Program-made: the position numbers and the translations under genes
Notes under the pieces: generated by a model
Told to the model about the DNA's origin: nothing
Seen by the model: only the letters and a program-made list of their open reading frames with translations
The model's database searches: none
Shown here: positions 1 through 25,539 of the stretch, one piece after another
Position numbering within the stretch: position 1 is the stretch's first letter
Layout: each line of letters opens with the position of its first letter
Assembly (NCBI GenBank): GCA_949987565.1
Contig: OX465112.1
Span: 12,648,555-12,712,554, forward strand
Length of the DNA: 64,000 nucleotides
Direction: 5' to 3'
Source: Luidia sarsii
Lineage: Eukaryota; Echinodermata; Asteroidea; Paxillosida; Luidiidae

Positions 1-996
1 AACACGTGAAGGTATAGGCCGGGCATCGCCACCACCGCCCCCCCCCCCTTCCTCACGCCGACCCGTACTCGCTCAGTGTGCAGGCCGGTTCAGTAAGCTC
101 CACTCACCCGAGCGACCATGCCACACCGTACAAAAAAACCCCGAGAAAATTGTTCAATTTGTTCAGAAGTTCTGAAAAATCCGCCAATACTTTGTACAAT
201 CCCCGAGCTGCTGTATCTGAATGAAAGCGATTGTGTGATCCCTGGAGATAATACGGCAGTTAATGGTTGACTGATTGGGGCCCCCACCCCGGCAAAGACT
301 TAATGACTATTAGGGAAGCCACTATCTTAGGGCTGTATAGCTCGGATGGAAAGAGTGCTGGTACGTTAATCCAGAGGTTATCAGGTTCCAATACTGGTCC
401 AATCAGTTTTAATTTTTTAAGTCAAATAATAGAAAAAAAATAAAGGATTTTTAAATCCATTCTCGTCAACTTAAAAGTTGATACAATTCTGCCACTGACT
501 TTGTGCAATCCCTGCCAAAGCAAGGTCTACGCCACTAATTGTCTGAATGAAAATGGTTGCTTTGAGATAATTATACTGTAGTTGCCGGCACCACACCCGA
601 GCAAAGATACTATTTGGCAAGGCCCCCGACTAGGGTAGCCCAGCAGGCGAAGTGCCTGGACGTTAAACCAGAGGGTTTTTTTTGGGGGGGGGGCTCAATT
701 CCTGGTCCACTTCATTTCTTTCAGCTATTTGGATGAATTGTTCCTTGTACCTCAGGCACAGTAATAATATACGCTCGACAAATAATGCACGGAGGCATAT
801 ATCTTCCGTATACACTTCTTAGGGACTAGATTCGAAGTGATTGACAACAATGTTGCCGATTCGATACTAGCAGGTCATTGAAGTCATTATGAAATTCCTG
901 TGGATTACTCTGAGTGCAACGGGACGGAAGCAAAAGAGAACACTGAGCAAACGGAGCTACATAATTGCCAAGTCGCAGAATAGAATGCATATAGGC
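1..996. other. No recognised gene; degenerate SINE copies
   Basis: Holds two SINE-like segments (238-418 and 590-712) and otherwise unassigned AT-rich sequence. The GAIN-domain exons expected upstream of the GPS were not recognised here. Confidence 0.5.
238..418 (+). repeat. tRNA-derived SINE copy
   Basis: Reads ctggagataatacggcagtt, a GCCCCCACCCCGGCAAAGAC segment and a tRNA-like head (TATAGCTCGGATGG...CAGGTTCCAATAC). Same composite structure as about a dozen copies in the window. Confidence 0.65.
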
Positions 997-1353
997 TTAA
1001 AGGCCTATACAACATTGGTAAAAGTCCACAGATTTTGTGTGTTAAACCATTAAACATTCCAAAAAAGGAATTCTGTGAAGGTTTTAGCTCAAATGGTAAC
1101 TCGAGAAAGTAAGAAAAAAAAAAGGCAAAAAACCTTCACGGTTTTCGCACCGTTCTGTAGTGTAAGAAATAGTTTATGACTCGCGAGTCATAAACTATTT
1201 GTTGAGTGAAGATTTCTCCAGAAATACAGCATCCCAGACCGTAAGATTTCAACATGAGGATTCCTTCATAACCATCTACAAACAGTGTAAATTAGAAGAA
1301 AAATGTAGACATCGATGATTAATGATCTTCCCAATGTTGTATTGGGCCTTTAA
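997..1353. mobile_element. TTAA-flanked MITE-like element A
   Basis: TIRs TTAAAGGCCTATACAACATT and, inverted at the right end, TTAAAGGCCCAATACAACAT. TTAA occurs at both ends (997-1000, 1350-1353). The centre has a palindrome, gtttatgactcgcgagtcat, at about 1170-1193. TTAA targets are typical of piggyBac and Kolobok transposons. No transposase is present. Confidence 0.7.
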
Positions 1354-1539
1354 AGGCCAATACAACATTGGGAAGATGTTGATGCAAAAACCGTGACATA
1401 TTTTTTTTCATTTTTCTACTCTCTCAGTTCACCACTTGAGCTAAAACCTTCGCAGGATTGCTTTTTGGGGATGATTAATGGTTTAACACAAAATCTGTGG
1501 CAATCTTTTGACCTTTACCAATGTTGTATAGGGCCTTAA
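1350..1539. mobile_element. TTAA-flanked MITE-like element B
   Basis: A shorter relative of element A in inverted order: left TTAAAGGCCAATACAACATT, right ACCAATGTTGTATAGGGCCT followed by TTAA. Its interior repeats parts of element A's interior (the ttttagctca and gttaaaccat motifs) on the other strand. It shares its left TTAA with element A. Confidence 0.65.
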
Positions 1540-1788
1540 AGAGAGGGTACACCATTTGCAATTTCCGGACATTTACAAATTTGAGAAATAACTCACTCAT
1601 AGGGAAGTTTGTAATGAAATCAGACATTGCGTGACAGTTTTAGCGCACGAAAATCTGCCGTTTTCGAGAAAAGAGGAAATTCAAAAACTTACACGCAGGT
1701 GTTGCTATTATATGTAGCCTATACTTTGAGTTTGACAAATTATGACAGCGATTCTTTGACCTTCGCAAATGGTGTAGCTGACCTTTAA
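1536..1788. mobile_element. TTAA-flanked MITE-like element C
   Basis: Related TIRs containing TACACCATTTGC at the left (about 1549) and GCAAATGGTGTA at the right, with TTAA at 1536-1539 and 1785-1788. It shares its left TTAA with element B. Confidence 0.55.
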
Positions 1789-2128
1789 CTTATTTTCTGT
1801 CCCCAGAAAAGGTAGCGATATCCCCCTCCTACTTCACTCCCCCTTCCTTCCTCTTTTCGCCTTTTTACAGAAATTTCCCAACGAAACCCAACAGTGCAAC
1901 TTCTGGGTTGAAAAAACGTAAGTATTTTAACGTTTTTCTCCCAAACTGGATTTTTTTTTCTCCACAAGGTGTGGAATGTTATCATACATTGTCAGTTAAC
2001 CTTCTTCCGAATGTGGAAAGCCTTTATTTTATAAAAACTTTCGCAGAGTAATCAGACTTTGCTAGACAAAAAATTGGACGATAAGAGCAGCGATTTCCCC
2101 TGATTTCTTTCTATTGAACTCCTGGCAG

Positions 2129-15258
<13,130 letters not shown>

Positions 15259-15260
<2 letters not shown>

Positions 15261-15283
15261 TAAAATAATAAAAAGACAATAAA
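15259..15283 (+). terminator. Polyadenylation signal cluster
   Basis: Three AATAAA hexamers (15259, 15267, 15278) lie directly at and after the stop codon of the candidate last aGPCR exon. No polyadenylation site can be placed exactly. Confidence 0.5.
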
Positions 15284-16931
15284 TATATGGATTATTTTTG
15301 TGCGATATGTAGGATTAGCGCGTGCGGTATGACTGTTTATTTTCCGCTAGAGATAGAGGCACCGGGGTATTTCTTAAAACATTATGGATCAGTCACATAC
15401 GAGAAGCATTTAATGTACTGTATATACATCGTCCTTGAGGATAATAGTAAAGTGCGAAGCGATTTAAGGATGGTGTTGAGAAAAACAATCCGCGCAAATG
15501 TCTTTCTATCTTTACGCCGTCAATCTTAATTCTGCATATTAGGATCTTTTGCAGTATTGGATGGTCTCCATTCCAAACAGAATGCACAAGATTTATTCGA
15601 AAAGTCCATAGCAAGCATTTGACCATGTTGTGCTGAAGGCAATCGAACAACACAAAGCAAATATGGCGCCAGCTGCGAAACGTTCACAAGATTCGTCCGC
15701 AGAAGTCGGGTTATTGAAAAAAACCACACATATTTCTTTTAGAAAATGTATACGCTCCTTATATTTCGGTGCCTGTTAGTCTGTTTAGAGCAGAGTAAAG
15801 TGTGTACATATTATGAAATAATAAGAATTTATTAACCTCTTTTGACCCTGCAATTGCAACAGTCCGAACTCAGAGATCCACCTTAAGCTCGACGAAACCC
15901 CTTAGGAGCTTACAGCAACGAAGTTACAGACGGAAATAAACCAAAATCGGACTCTTTCGGCGTCGAAAGCATTGGTCCATCTTCTCTCGATGAAAGAAAA
16001 AGCTCTAAAAAACAAAAACAAAAACACACTTGGGCATTCCAGGAAAACTCTACACAAGTGACATATGGGCTGGGCGGGCGTTCGAGAGACCACCTCACTG
16101 AAATTTGGCACCACGTGCGTGTAAGGCACGGGCGAAAGGCAAAGGAATATTGAAGCAGCCGCGGTTGTAGGGGGCGCCTCCAAAAGCTGTGGCTGTGGCT
16201 TGAGATATCGTGTGCGGCTACGGAAAAGCCACTGTGACTGTATCCCATACCGATCTTACCGATAGTAGTCCGAGTAATTCGAACGCGGACCGATTCAATA
16301 ATTCGCGAACTTCATGCTACTGTATGACGTCATGACATCGACGAATCGCACGAAATCAACGGAAGAGCTAAAAATTCAAAATCCAAAACCACATTTAAAT
16401 TCTTTGTGTGTTTTCAGCACACAATTTCCTTTTTAAAAATATTCGTAACAGAAAGAGATTTTATTCACGCAAAGAATTTGCCTTTTTTGTCGATTGCACC
16501 TGTCATAAGTTAAAAAAAAAGTCACACAAAGATAGCCGAGTATACAATTTAAAACTATATACAATAGTTGTGAACATATGTAAAAAAGAAATATGAATAT
16601 CATCGTATTTAATATTTGTGCTTAAAATATAAACGATTTTTTTTTTGTAAATAGACTTCAAGTTTTACAAGATAGCATTTATTTCATTCATCTTTGAATT
16701 CAACTTTCTCGTTTTTTTATCATTAAAGGGCCCCTTTCTATTTTTTTTTCATTTATTATTTTTTCGTCTTAGGGGAACATCTTGTTGATATATTTTCCTT
16801 TGATGACATTCAGACAGAAATTTGTTTAGTGGATACAAGACATGTATTTTTTAGGAAAACATAACAGCACAAACATGGAAATTCCGAAGCACTTTCAATA
16901 AGTTAAACCTAGAAAATCTTCACCACATATT

Positions 16932-17194
16932 AAGCAAGCAAGCAAGGAAGCAAGGAAGCGAGTGAGCGAGCAAGTGTGCAAACAAGCAAGCAATCAAGCA
17001 AGCGAGCAAGCAAGGAAGCAAGGAAGCGAGTGAGCGAGCAAGTGTGCAAACAAGCAAGCGAGCAAGCACCCAAGCAAGCAATTAAGCAGGCAACCAATTA
17101 AGCAGGCAAGCATTTAAGCAAGCAAGCAATTAAGCAATCAAGCGAGCAAGTGAGCGAGCAAGCAAGCAAGCATGCAAGAAAGCAAGCAGCCATA
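16932..17194 (+). repeat. AAGC/AAGCGAGC simple array
   Basis: Imperfect AAGC units with a higher-order repeat of about 70 bp (caaggaagcgagtgagcgag occurs twice, about 16950 and 17020). Same motif as the aGPCR intron array. Confidence 0.85.
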
Positions 17195-18231
17195 CTTCAC
17201 ATTTTTGATCGGTTCAGTACATTGGACACACAGTTCGATTTTTTTCTGTTTTGTTCTAAAAGATATGATTGTCTATTGTAATCGATGTTATTTGTGGGTA
17301 AAAAAAAATTAAGTAATGAATTATCAGATACAATTATTACATGGTACCCGAACTCTAAAATGCTACATAACTTGCATTGAGTTCCATAACTATCAGTACA
17401 GACTTGGAACAAATCCTCCTAAAAAAAATGTCCCTTTTTTACATTTCAAGTGCAACCTGACTTTGATCAGGTGCCAAGAATTCTCGAATTACTTTCCTTG
17501 AGTCTGTCCCCATATTATTAGTTTTCCAGACTTTATCGACCGTGGTGTTGACGTTACGTATGAGGAAAATCCGTTTACAAAGCACATACTATTAAGATAA
17601 GAACGTGACAAATTATCAATATCTACCAAAAAAATTAAGTTGGAAAATGAAATTAAAAAAATCTAAAATTTAAATAACAACCGGCGTTAATTTGGGCAGA
17701 CCCCATTTTTTGTTCCTAAATGGGTGATAGGCTTAAGTGAATGTGAGTGCCTTAGAAATAAGTCGCTGTCTTTTCGGACTACCTAAACAGCCGCATTTTG
17801 AAAAGCAATATAAAGCAACTTTCTATGAATTCCCCCCAGCAACTTCATTGTCCCACTGTTCTTAACAACAGTCCCATAACAGTCCCAAGGGGGCCACAAA
17901 GTACATTTTACCTTCAGCTACATTTTTGAGTTCAGGGGTTACCAGATATTTTCGGTTATTATTTTCTTTCTCTTTTTATTGGTTTCTAGATATTAATACT
18001 ATTGAAATTTAACGGAGATGAGTCACAATGATATGTTGGCCACCTCTTGTTAATTGAATATTGCCACTCAGTGCCTTATTGAACAAGTAGCAATAACTCA
18101 AGCACAGTCACTACTAATTAAACATCTCGTGCACTTTTTAGCAGAAATTTACACATCGGTCGGCGCGGTAAGATAAGTCCAATTAACATTGTCGTATTCT
18201 GTAGTGAGTAACAAAAAAATGCCCCTTCACA

Positions 18232-18342
18232 AAGAAGAAGAAGAAGAAAAAGAAGAAGAGAAGGAAGAAGAATAAGTAGAAGAAGAAGAAGTAGAAGAAG
18301 AAGAAGTAGAAGAAGAATAAGAAGTTAAAGAAGAAGAAGTAA
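18232..18342 (+). repeat. (GAA)n microsatellite
   Basis: Imperfect GAAGAAGAA tract of about 110 bp. Confidence 0.9.
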
Positions 18343-18961
18343 TAATTTAAAAATATAGATGAGGAAATTCTGAAAATATAGTAGCGATTTAATTGAAATT
18401 TTATGAAACGAGGAAACAGGAAGTCGGATGAACAAAGATAGTTGTGAAATTGTGAAAAAAAGGAAATTTCTACCCAAAACGGACCCGTCTTCAGGAAAAA
18501 TATATCCTTAGAATCGGCCGATGCGTAATTATTACCATGCACCCAACTTCGCTGATGATTGTGATTTGAATCAGTCTGATTAGAAAACTCACAGGTATAA
18601 GGAGAGACTTCATTTATTATAACAATATGTCGAGTTATGAATTTTTTTTAGCTACCAATTACTAAAAAGGGGTCTATTGTGACGTTGGAAGCATCGACAA
18701 ATAAACTGCAACATCTCTGCTTCGTGCATTCCCAGATCTGATGGTCAATGTCCACTTTGTTTCTTGTGTGTCCACATTGAGGTTTTTGTCGAGGGTATTG
18801 TCATCCAAATGATCAAACAAAGCACATTGAGTGTAATTCTGTGCAAAAAGGAATGATTTCAGCACAAAAACAGGGACTTTTAAAAAATTATACTACAAAA
18901 CCCAAAGGTTCAAACATTATATCAGATTAGACCCATATTGAAAACAAGGTTGAAGAACTAT

Positions 18962-19135
18962 TTCGATTGGAACTCTTTGGACGGAATTTGAAACCGAGGG
19001 TCTGATTACGATTTGATGTACCAGAGTTCAATCACCTGAGCCATCTAGCCCCCAGTGGGAGGGGGTGTGTGGTCTCCCCAATGGTCTATCATATCTGCTC
19101 TGTGGGGGCGCCAGTCCGAAGCGAATACATACCTG
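18962..19135 (-). repeat. Degenerate SINE copy
   Basis: Minus-oriented head (acggaatttgaaaccgaggg ... ctgagccatctagccc) and ggggcgccagtccgaagcga. Confidence 0.55.
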
Positions 19136-19271
19136 CAGCCATTTGTCTTGATAAAAAAAGCAGGCAAAAAGACAATTCCCATGAGAAGGGACCTGCTCAT
19201 GCTTCATGATATTCACGAGTATCAATGTATGGTTTACAACAATTAGTTGTTTGCATCTGAATGAAAGCGGG

Positions 19272-19487
19272 AGGGGGGGGGGTTGATCCCTGGAGATATA
19301 CGGCAGTTAATGGTTGAATTGCTTCTGACTGGCGCCCCCACCCCGGCTAAGACTAGTTGACTAATATCAGGGAGGCAACCATCTAAGGGCTGGATAGCTC
19401 AGGTGAGAGAGGACTGGTAAGTTAATCCAGAGGTCACGGGTTCAAGTCCCGTTCCAGTCAAAGTTTTCTTCGCCAATTTTTGCCAAG
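19272..19487 (+). repeat. tRNA-derived SINE copy, well preserved
   Basis: Contains the full order: atccctggagatatacggca, gttaatggttgaattgcttc, tggcgcccccaccccggcta, the tRNA-like head ctggatagctcaggtgagag with B-box gggttcaagtcccgttccag, and the tail tcaaagttttcttcgccaat. A loop of cGTTAA type suggests an Asn-like origin, but that is a guess. Confidence 0.8.
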
Positions 19488-20201
19488 TATCAATTTCATG
19501 AAGTAAAGCACTATAATTCTTTGGGCATCCATATTCGCTATGAATTATACCTTAACAAATGGAAGTCGGAAATGGAGTCATACGAGACACCAGAGCATCG
19601 GAGGTAGTTTCAAAATGGCTTGATGGGCCTTGGGTCGTTCACATAGGTATAGCACACTAACTCCATCCAATATGGCTCCGCCGAGCTGATTATCATAAAT
19701 TGTGGACCTTCAACCTTAACAATGGGTCCTTGGAGGCTCATCAACTGCTGATATTGGAGAATAAGTGATCCTTAAGACAATTTGGGGATCAATGTTTAAG
19801 TCCTTGTTTTATTCGGAAGAACTAGGGTTTTAAATGTTTCCCATTTGGGCTGTGGAAGTGGAGGGATGCTTCCCAAAATCCTTGCAGAAAATCAGCTTAA
19901 AGGACGGCTGCACATTTTGGAGGTGTTTTCACTGTGTGTTTTTTTTCTGGCGGTAATTAGCAGACAATTTGATCGGCTAAGGGAATACAAATAAAAAAAG
20001 ATTGAGGTGACGGTCCAAACTACAATATTCAGTATAGTTACAGTACTTCAGAGACTTTTGGGAATGGACTTTTTCGCCTCGAAAGTGATGATTTTTTTGT
20101 TCAGCTTTATTTAGTGATCTGCAACCTTTGCAGATCGGTAGTGAGCCCTCTATCGATGAAATAATTATCTCCAATGAAGAAAATGGCGCACTTTTTGCAC
20201 G

Positions 20202-20229
20202 CACGGACGTATGTAGAAATACGTCCGTG
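20202..20229. repeat. Short perfect hairpin
   Basis: cacggacgtat / atacgtccgtg around a 6-nt loop, with further complementarity outside (ttgcac). Function unknown. Confidence 0.5.
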
Positions 20230-20624
20230 TTTGCACGTGGTTTCAAAAGCATGTTCCGCTAAAAGCAACTTCAAACAGACGTTTGGGGCTGGTGAGCTCT
20301 CTGAGTACCTGCAACCTCCAGTGCTGGAAGAAGTGAGAGCGGTATGTACAGTTGAGCCAAACATTAACAGGATCCAGGAGGGTAATGACTAACACCATGC
20401 ACCATGCAGCTTTCTGATAATCCCTCTTTTGTGTTCACTCCTCCACACTTCTCTCTTTGATCTTTCCCCCTCCTCTCACTAATACCTACCCTACTCCTTG
20501 CCCTTCCCTTCGATCTAACCTTACCAGCTTTCCTCTTTGTCCTTTGTTTCTCATCCGTGTCCTATTCACTCTCTTCCCCCCTCCTTCATGTACATGTATC
20601 TGTTTTGTCCTTGTCACTCTGTCT

Positions 20625-20745
20625 TTGAGAAAGGATCGAAACGTCAGGCCCACTAAATTTTGAGATTTGCATTTTGGTAATTTTAGTCAGTAGGCAGTTT
20701 GCAACATTTTTGTATATCACTTTATGATTAATATCAAGCTGTTTT
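20625..20745. repeat. Hairpin-family repeat, inverted single arm
   Basis: Contains ggatcgaaacgtcaggccca, ctaaattttgagatttgcat and gcagtttgcaacatttttgt, i.e. the whole 5' part of the 37544 element on the other strand. It is preceded by ttttgtccttgtcactctgt, a further part also seen at 10460 and 57670. Confidence 0.7.
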
Positions 20746-20886
20746 GAGAAAGCTTCACGCTTACCGATTAAATTTTTACATAAAAACCTTCAGGCTTCAT
20801 GCGTTACAATTAGGATCCCTACAGCGTGAGCATGCGACATTGTGCAGCTTTTTGTCGGGTCGCATGTGCAAGGCATCGGAGGTCCT

Positions 20887-21255
20887 TTAAAGCCCCTACA
20901 CAACATTGGTCGAGGTCAAAGAATAGCATCCATATATACGTTGTCTGATCCAACATATGCATGAAATAGCACACCTGCGAAAATCCACCGACCGAGTCTC
21001 GAGAGAATCGTGAAAACCGCCTCATTTGTTTCGCGAAAATGCAGCATTCAACGCCGTACTGTTCCGAAAAATAGTTTAGATCTCGGTGAGACGTAAACCA
21101 TTTCTTTTACTCATTTCTCCCAAATTACAACATTTCAGGCAAAATTATTTCAGTGAAAGGTTTCTACTATAACCCTCTTCAAACTGTATAAGTTTCATGT
21201 AAATCTGTGAACATTTCTGTTTTTCGATCTTACCAATGTTGTGTAGGGGCTTTAA
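20887..21255. mobile_element. TTAA-flanked MITE, full length
   Basis: 369 bp with perfect 24-bp ends when the TTAA is included: TTAAAGCCCCTACACAACAT(TGGT) and its reverse complement at the right. A second copy at 45509-45888 shares the interior throughout. Confidence 0.85.
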
Positions 21256-21425
21256 GGAATGAGGCCTACGGGCTTCACACGCTATAATGTCACAGGCGTG
21301 AAAGAACAACTTGCTTCTGATGGAAGTTTCCGAACTAAACAGGACAGAGAACCTTGAAATGCACCTATAGCCTAAAGCCACAATCTTTATCGTCAGACTT
21401 TCTGTGAGCCCGAGCCTCTAGTCTC

Positions 21426-21530
21426 AATCTTCCCTCCTCTCTCCCCCCCCCACTCTTTCCCCTCTCTCCTCTTTCTCTCCCCCCCCTCTCTCTCTCCCTC
21501 TCTCTCCCCCTCTCTCTAGTCTCTTTCACT
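21426..21530 (+). repeat. CT-rich simple tract
   Basis: ctctctccc-type pyrimidine tract immediately before the foldback pair at 21538. Confidence 0.85.
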
Positions 21531-21537
21531 GTATCTC

Positions 21538-22000
21538 GGGCCCTTTTCCAAAACCCGACTTAGGCTTCGCCTCCGGCTTCGTCTGTGTCATCCAAAAGCT
21601 GAAACACAGGTTGGAGTTCTTTGCTGAAGTTGAAGCTTTGGATTCCTTTTCAAAACGCGGTAAAACATTAAAAAATTAGACCAAAGCCTTCCTGTTTTCA
21701 TACCTTGTATTCGAAATATATGATAGAACTAGAGGCAAAGCCGGAGCCTGAGCCTAAGCCAGGTGCCTTTTCCAAAACCCGGCTTAGGCTTCGGCTCCGG
21801 CTTCGTCTCTGTCATCCAAAAGATGGAAGCACAGGTTGGAGTCCTTTGTTGAAGTTGAAGATTTGGATTCTTTTTCAATAATACCATTCAAGTAGGCCTA
21901 TGAAGCCAAAGGCTTCATGTGTTCATGCCTTGTACTTGAAAGAACTGGAGACGAAGCCGGAGCCTGAGCCTGAGCCTAAGCCGGGCTTTGGAAAAGGGCC
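21538..22000. mobile_element. Two tandem foldback elements (GGCCCTTTTCCAAAACC ends)
   Basis: Units 21538 to about 21760 and about 21762-22000 each begin with CCTTTTCCAAAACCCGRCTT and end with ccggagcctgagcctaagcc. Same family as 8731-8950. The first unit lacks its last bases where the second begins. Confidence 0.75.
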
Positions 22001-22509
22001 CTGGTTTGGGAAAAGGGCTTCGTTCTCTCCTTTTTCGCGCCCTCTAGGGAATGTGCTGACAAAGAAAGAGTCACAGTGACATCCGTTTCGCCACTATCCC
22101 AACAGGCTCGTGCGAGTGGGTGCAGGCAGGTAGCACAGCTACTTCAAGGTCACATTCGTGACAACCTGCTGCTCCTAGAAAGCTCGTAATTAGCGAACAT
22201 CTTCGGGAGAACGACCCTGACATGATCGATAATTAATTTTGTCGTCTTCTGTGGTAATTGGGCGGACAACAACATGTGGTATTTGTCGGTGTTTTGCCCA
22301 CGATGGTTTGTTAACAGATGCCGTCAATGTATCTGGCTTATTTTCACATGGACCTGCGGGCACCAAGAGCAGGTTAATTATAATGCCACCACCACCACCA
22401 CCACCATGCACGCAACCAGTCAGGCCCAATTTAATTTGAACCTTTCTTTCCATCAATGTTTTGAAAGTGAATTGATTACACCACTTTACAACCAATCTCA
22501 TTCCCTAAT

Positions 22510-23790
22510 TCCCTAATTCCCTTTCTCTCCCTCTCCATTCTCAGTTTGTGTTGTCTCCGTGTCTCCCACTCGCTCTCTCCATGTCTATTTCCTTCTACTT
22601 CCTCCTCTCCCTACCTTTCTTTACCTGTTTATTCATCTCGCTCTCTGTCTCGACATGTCTATAATCATCTCTCCCCTCTCTCTCCACCCTCACTCTCTCT
22701 CCTCTCCCTCCCTCTCCTCTATCTACTCTCTCTTCTCTCTTCTCTCTTCTCTCCCTCACTGTCCTCTCTCTTCTCTCTCCCCTCCCTCACTCTCCTCTAT
22801 CTTCTCTCTCTTCTCTCCTCTCTTCTCTCTCCTCTCCCTCACTCTCCTCTATCTTCTCTCTCTTCTCCTCTCCCTCACTCTCCCCTCTCTTCTCGCTCTT
22901 CTCTCTCCTCTACCTCACTCTCCTCTCTCTTCTCTCTCCTCTCCCTCACACTCCTCACTCTCCTCTCTCTACTCTCTCTTCTCTCATTACCTTCTCCCTC
23001 CTCCTCCCTCCTCTCTGTTCTCCTGTCCCTCTCTCGCTTTCTCTTAATCTCCACATCCCCCCTCTATTCTCTCTCCCCTCTCTCACCACTCTCTCATCTT
23101 CTCCCCTCTCTCCTCTTCATTCCTCCCTCTCCCACTCCTCTCTCTCCCGTCTCCAATATCTTTTCCCCCTCTCTCTCTCATATCTCTCCCCTCTCTCTTC
23201 CTCTCTCCCCTCTCTTCCTCCCCTCTCTAGCCTCTCCCCCTCTCTCATCTATTTCGGTCTCTCTTACTCTTTCCCCTTTTGCTTTATTCACCTCTCCCTA
23301 TCTCTCCTCTTCTCTCTCCATGTCTCTCTCCGTTCGCTCTCTCTTTCTCTGTCCCTCTCTCCGCAACCTTGTATATATCGATACCTTTCCTGACAGAATC
23401 TTTTCGTTCATCACAAGCAACAAAACGAGCAAGCAATTAGAGATACCAATGACCGAAATCTCCTTTTGTAGTAGCCTTCACAACAAAAACCGATGATGGA
23501 TGCACGTTTCCATCGTGTTTGCAGTCACCTCGAGTGCATGTTATCATTTAATTTATGAGTGTGTGTTTCTCTGAGAAGAGCTCACAATTCAACGCTCACT
23601 ATTCCGTCGATGGATATTGAATACACACTGCCCACAACGTTGGGTTACCAGCTTCTCTCAGAGCCACATTCAACCAGTCAGTCGGTGGGTCGGTGGGTCG
23701 ATCTGTCGGTGTGTGGTTGGGTCGGTGGGTCCGTGGATCGGTGTGTGGTTGGGTATGGTCGGTGGGTTGGTGGGCGGGTGGGTTGGTCTG
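22510..23790 (+). repeat. Compound satellite, unit 1
   Basis: Order: CT-rich tract (22510-23360), mixed-sequence block (about 23361-23677) ending gttgggttaccagcttctct and cacattcaaccagtcagt, then a short GGTC/GGTG satellite (23678-23790). Confidence 0.8.
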
Positions 23791-23799
23791 CTATCTCCC

Positions 23800-25531
23800 A
23801 CTTCTCTCTCCCTCTCTCCTTTCTCTCCTCTCTCATATCTCTCTCACTCTCTCCCCTCTAATTCCCCCTCTCTCGCCTGTCTCATCTCGCTCCCTCTCTC
23901 ACATAGGCCTATCCCTTTATCTTTTCTCTCTCATATCTCTCTCAGTCTCTCCCCTCTATTTCCCACTCTCTCTCGCCTATCTCATCTCTCTCCCTCTCTC
24001 ACCATCCCTTTCTCTCTTCTCTCTCTCTCTTCAGTATCTCTCTCCGTTCGTGCTCTCTATCTCTTTCCTCTCTCCGCTACCTTTTATATCAACACGGTTC
24101 CCAGGAGACGTCAAAGAATGTCATGACTGAAACCCGTTCAAGCAAACAATTTGAGATACCCTGGACCGAGCTTGAAAGCCGCCTTCACTTAAAAAAACAC
24201 AATAGCAACCGATCTCTGGTGGCTACATCCACGTTTCAATAATGTCTGCAGTATGCATTGAGTGCACGTTTTCTGCCTGCCTTCACAATAGAAACCAATC
24301 CATTACGTCTCTAGTTGCAATAATTACGTCTCTAGTTGCATGCTACGAGTGCATGCTATCATTTAATTTATGAGCGGGTGTGGTTCTGAGAAGAGCTCAC
24401 AACCTTCAACGCTCACTATTCCGTCGATGGATAGAGCACACACTGCCCACAACGTTGGGTTACCAGCTCCTCTCAGAGCCACATTCAACCAGTCAGTTGG
24501 TGGGTCGGTGGGTGGATGGATGGGTGGGTTGGTGGGTGGGTCGGTGGGTGGATGGGTCGGTGGGTCAGTGGGTCGGTGGGTCGGTGGGTGGGTCGGTGGG
24601 TCGGTGGTGGATGGGTCGATGGGTCGGTTGATCGGTGGGTCGGTGGGTGGATGGGTCGATTGGTCGGTGGGTGGGTGGATGGGTCCTTGGGTGGATCGGT
24701 CGGTGGGTCGGTGGGTGGGTCGGTGGGTGGATGGGTCGGTGGGTGGGTCGGTGGGTGGAGGGGTCGGTGGATCGGTGGGTCGGTTGATCGGTGGGTTGGT
24801 GGGTGGATGGGTCGGTGGGTCGGTGGGTGGATGGGTCGGTGGGTCGGTGGGTCGGCGGGTCGGTGGGTCGGTGGGTGGATGGGTCGGTTGATCGGTGGGT
24901 GGGTCGGTGGGTCGATGGGTGGGTCAGTGGGTCTATGGGTGGGTCGGTGGGTGGATTGGTCGGTGGGTCGGTCGGTGGGTCGGTGGGTGGATGGGTCGGT
25001 GGGTCGGTGGGTCGGTAGTGGATGGGTCGGTGGGTGGATTGGTCGGTGGGTCGGTCGGTGGGTCGGTGGGTCGGCGGGTCGGTGGGTCGGTGGGTGGATG
25101 GGTCGGTTGATCGGTGGGTGGGTCGGTGGGTCGATGGGTGGGTCAGTGGGTCGATGGGTGGGTCGGTGGGTGGATTGGTCGGTAGGTCGGTCGGTGGGTC
25201 GGTGGGTGGATGGGTCGGTGGGTCGGTGGGTCGGTGGTGGATGGGTAGGTGGGTGGATTGGTCGGTGGGTCGGTCGGTTGATCGGTGGGTGGGTCGGTGG
25301 GTCGGTGGGTGGGTCGGTGGGTGGATTGGTCGGTGGGTCGGTGGGTGGATGGGTCGGTGGGTGGATTGGTCGGTGGGTCGGTCGGTTGATCGGTGGGTGG
25401 GTCGGTGGGTCGGTGGGTGGGTCGGTGGGTGGATTGGTCGGTGGGTCGGTGGGTGGATGGGTCGGTGGGTGGATGGGTCGGTGGGTCGGTGGGTCGGTGG
25501 TGGATGGGTCGGTGGGTGGGTTGGTCGGTCA
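23800..25531 (+). repeat. Compound satellite, unit 2, with a 1-kb GGTC/GGTG satellite
   Basis: Repeats the order of unit 1: CT-rich tract (23800-24075), related mixed block (24076-24493; shares aacgctcactattccgtcga and acactgcccacaacgttggg), then about 1040 bp built of gtcggtgggtcggtgggtgg units with larger internal repeats. Confidence 0.85.
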
Positions 25532-25539
25532 TTCGTTAC

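Larger units (their letters stand above)
15291..18961. other. AT-rich intergenic DNA, no gene recognised
   Basis: No splice-consistent coding exon was seen on either strand. Contains an AAGC/CAAG array (16932-17194) and a GAA array (18232-18342); the rest is unassigned. A candidate promoter could not be identified. Confidence 0.5.

Noticed and set aside
19330..19470. Possible functional tRNA gene
   Set aside because: A-box and B-box are present, but the same sequence with its tail is dispersed in about a dozen copies and the stems are imperfect, so it is a SINE head.
22546..23496. 316-residue Ser/Leu-rich frame
   Set aside because: CT-rich low-complexity DNA; no start context, splice structure or domain.
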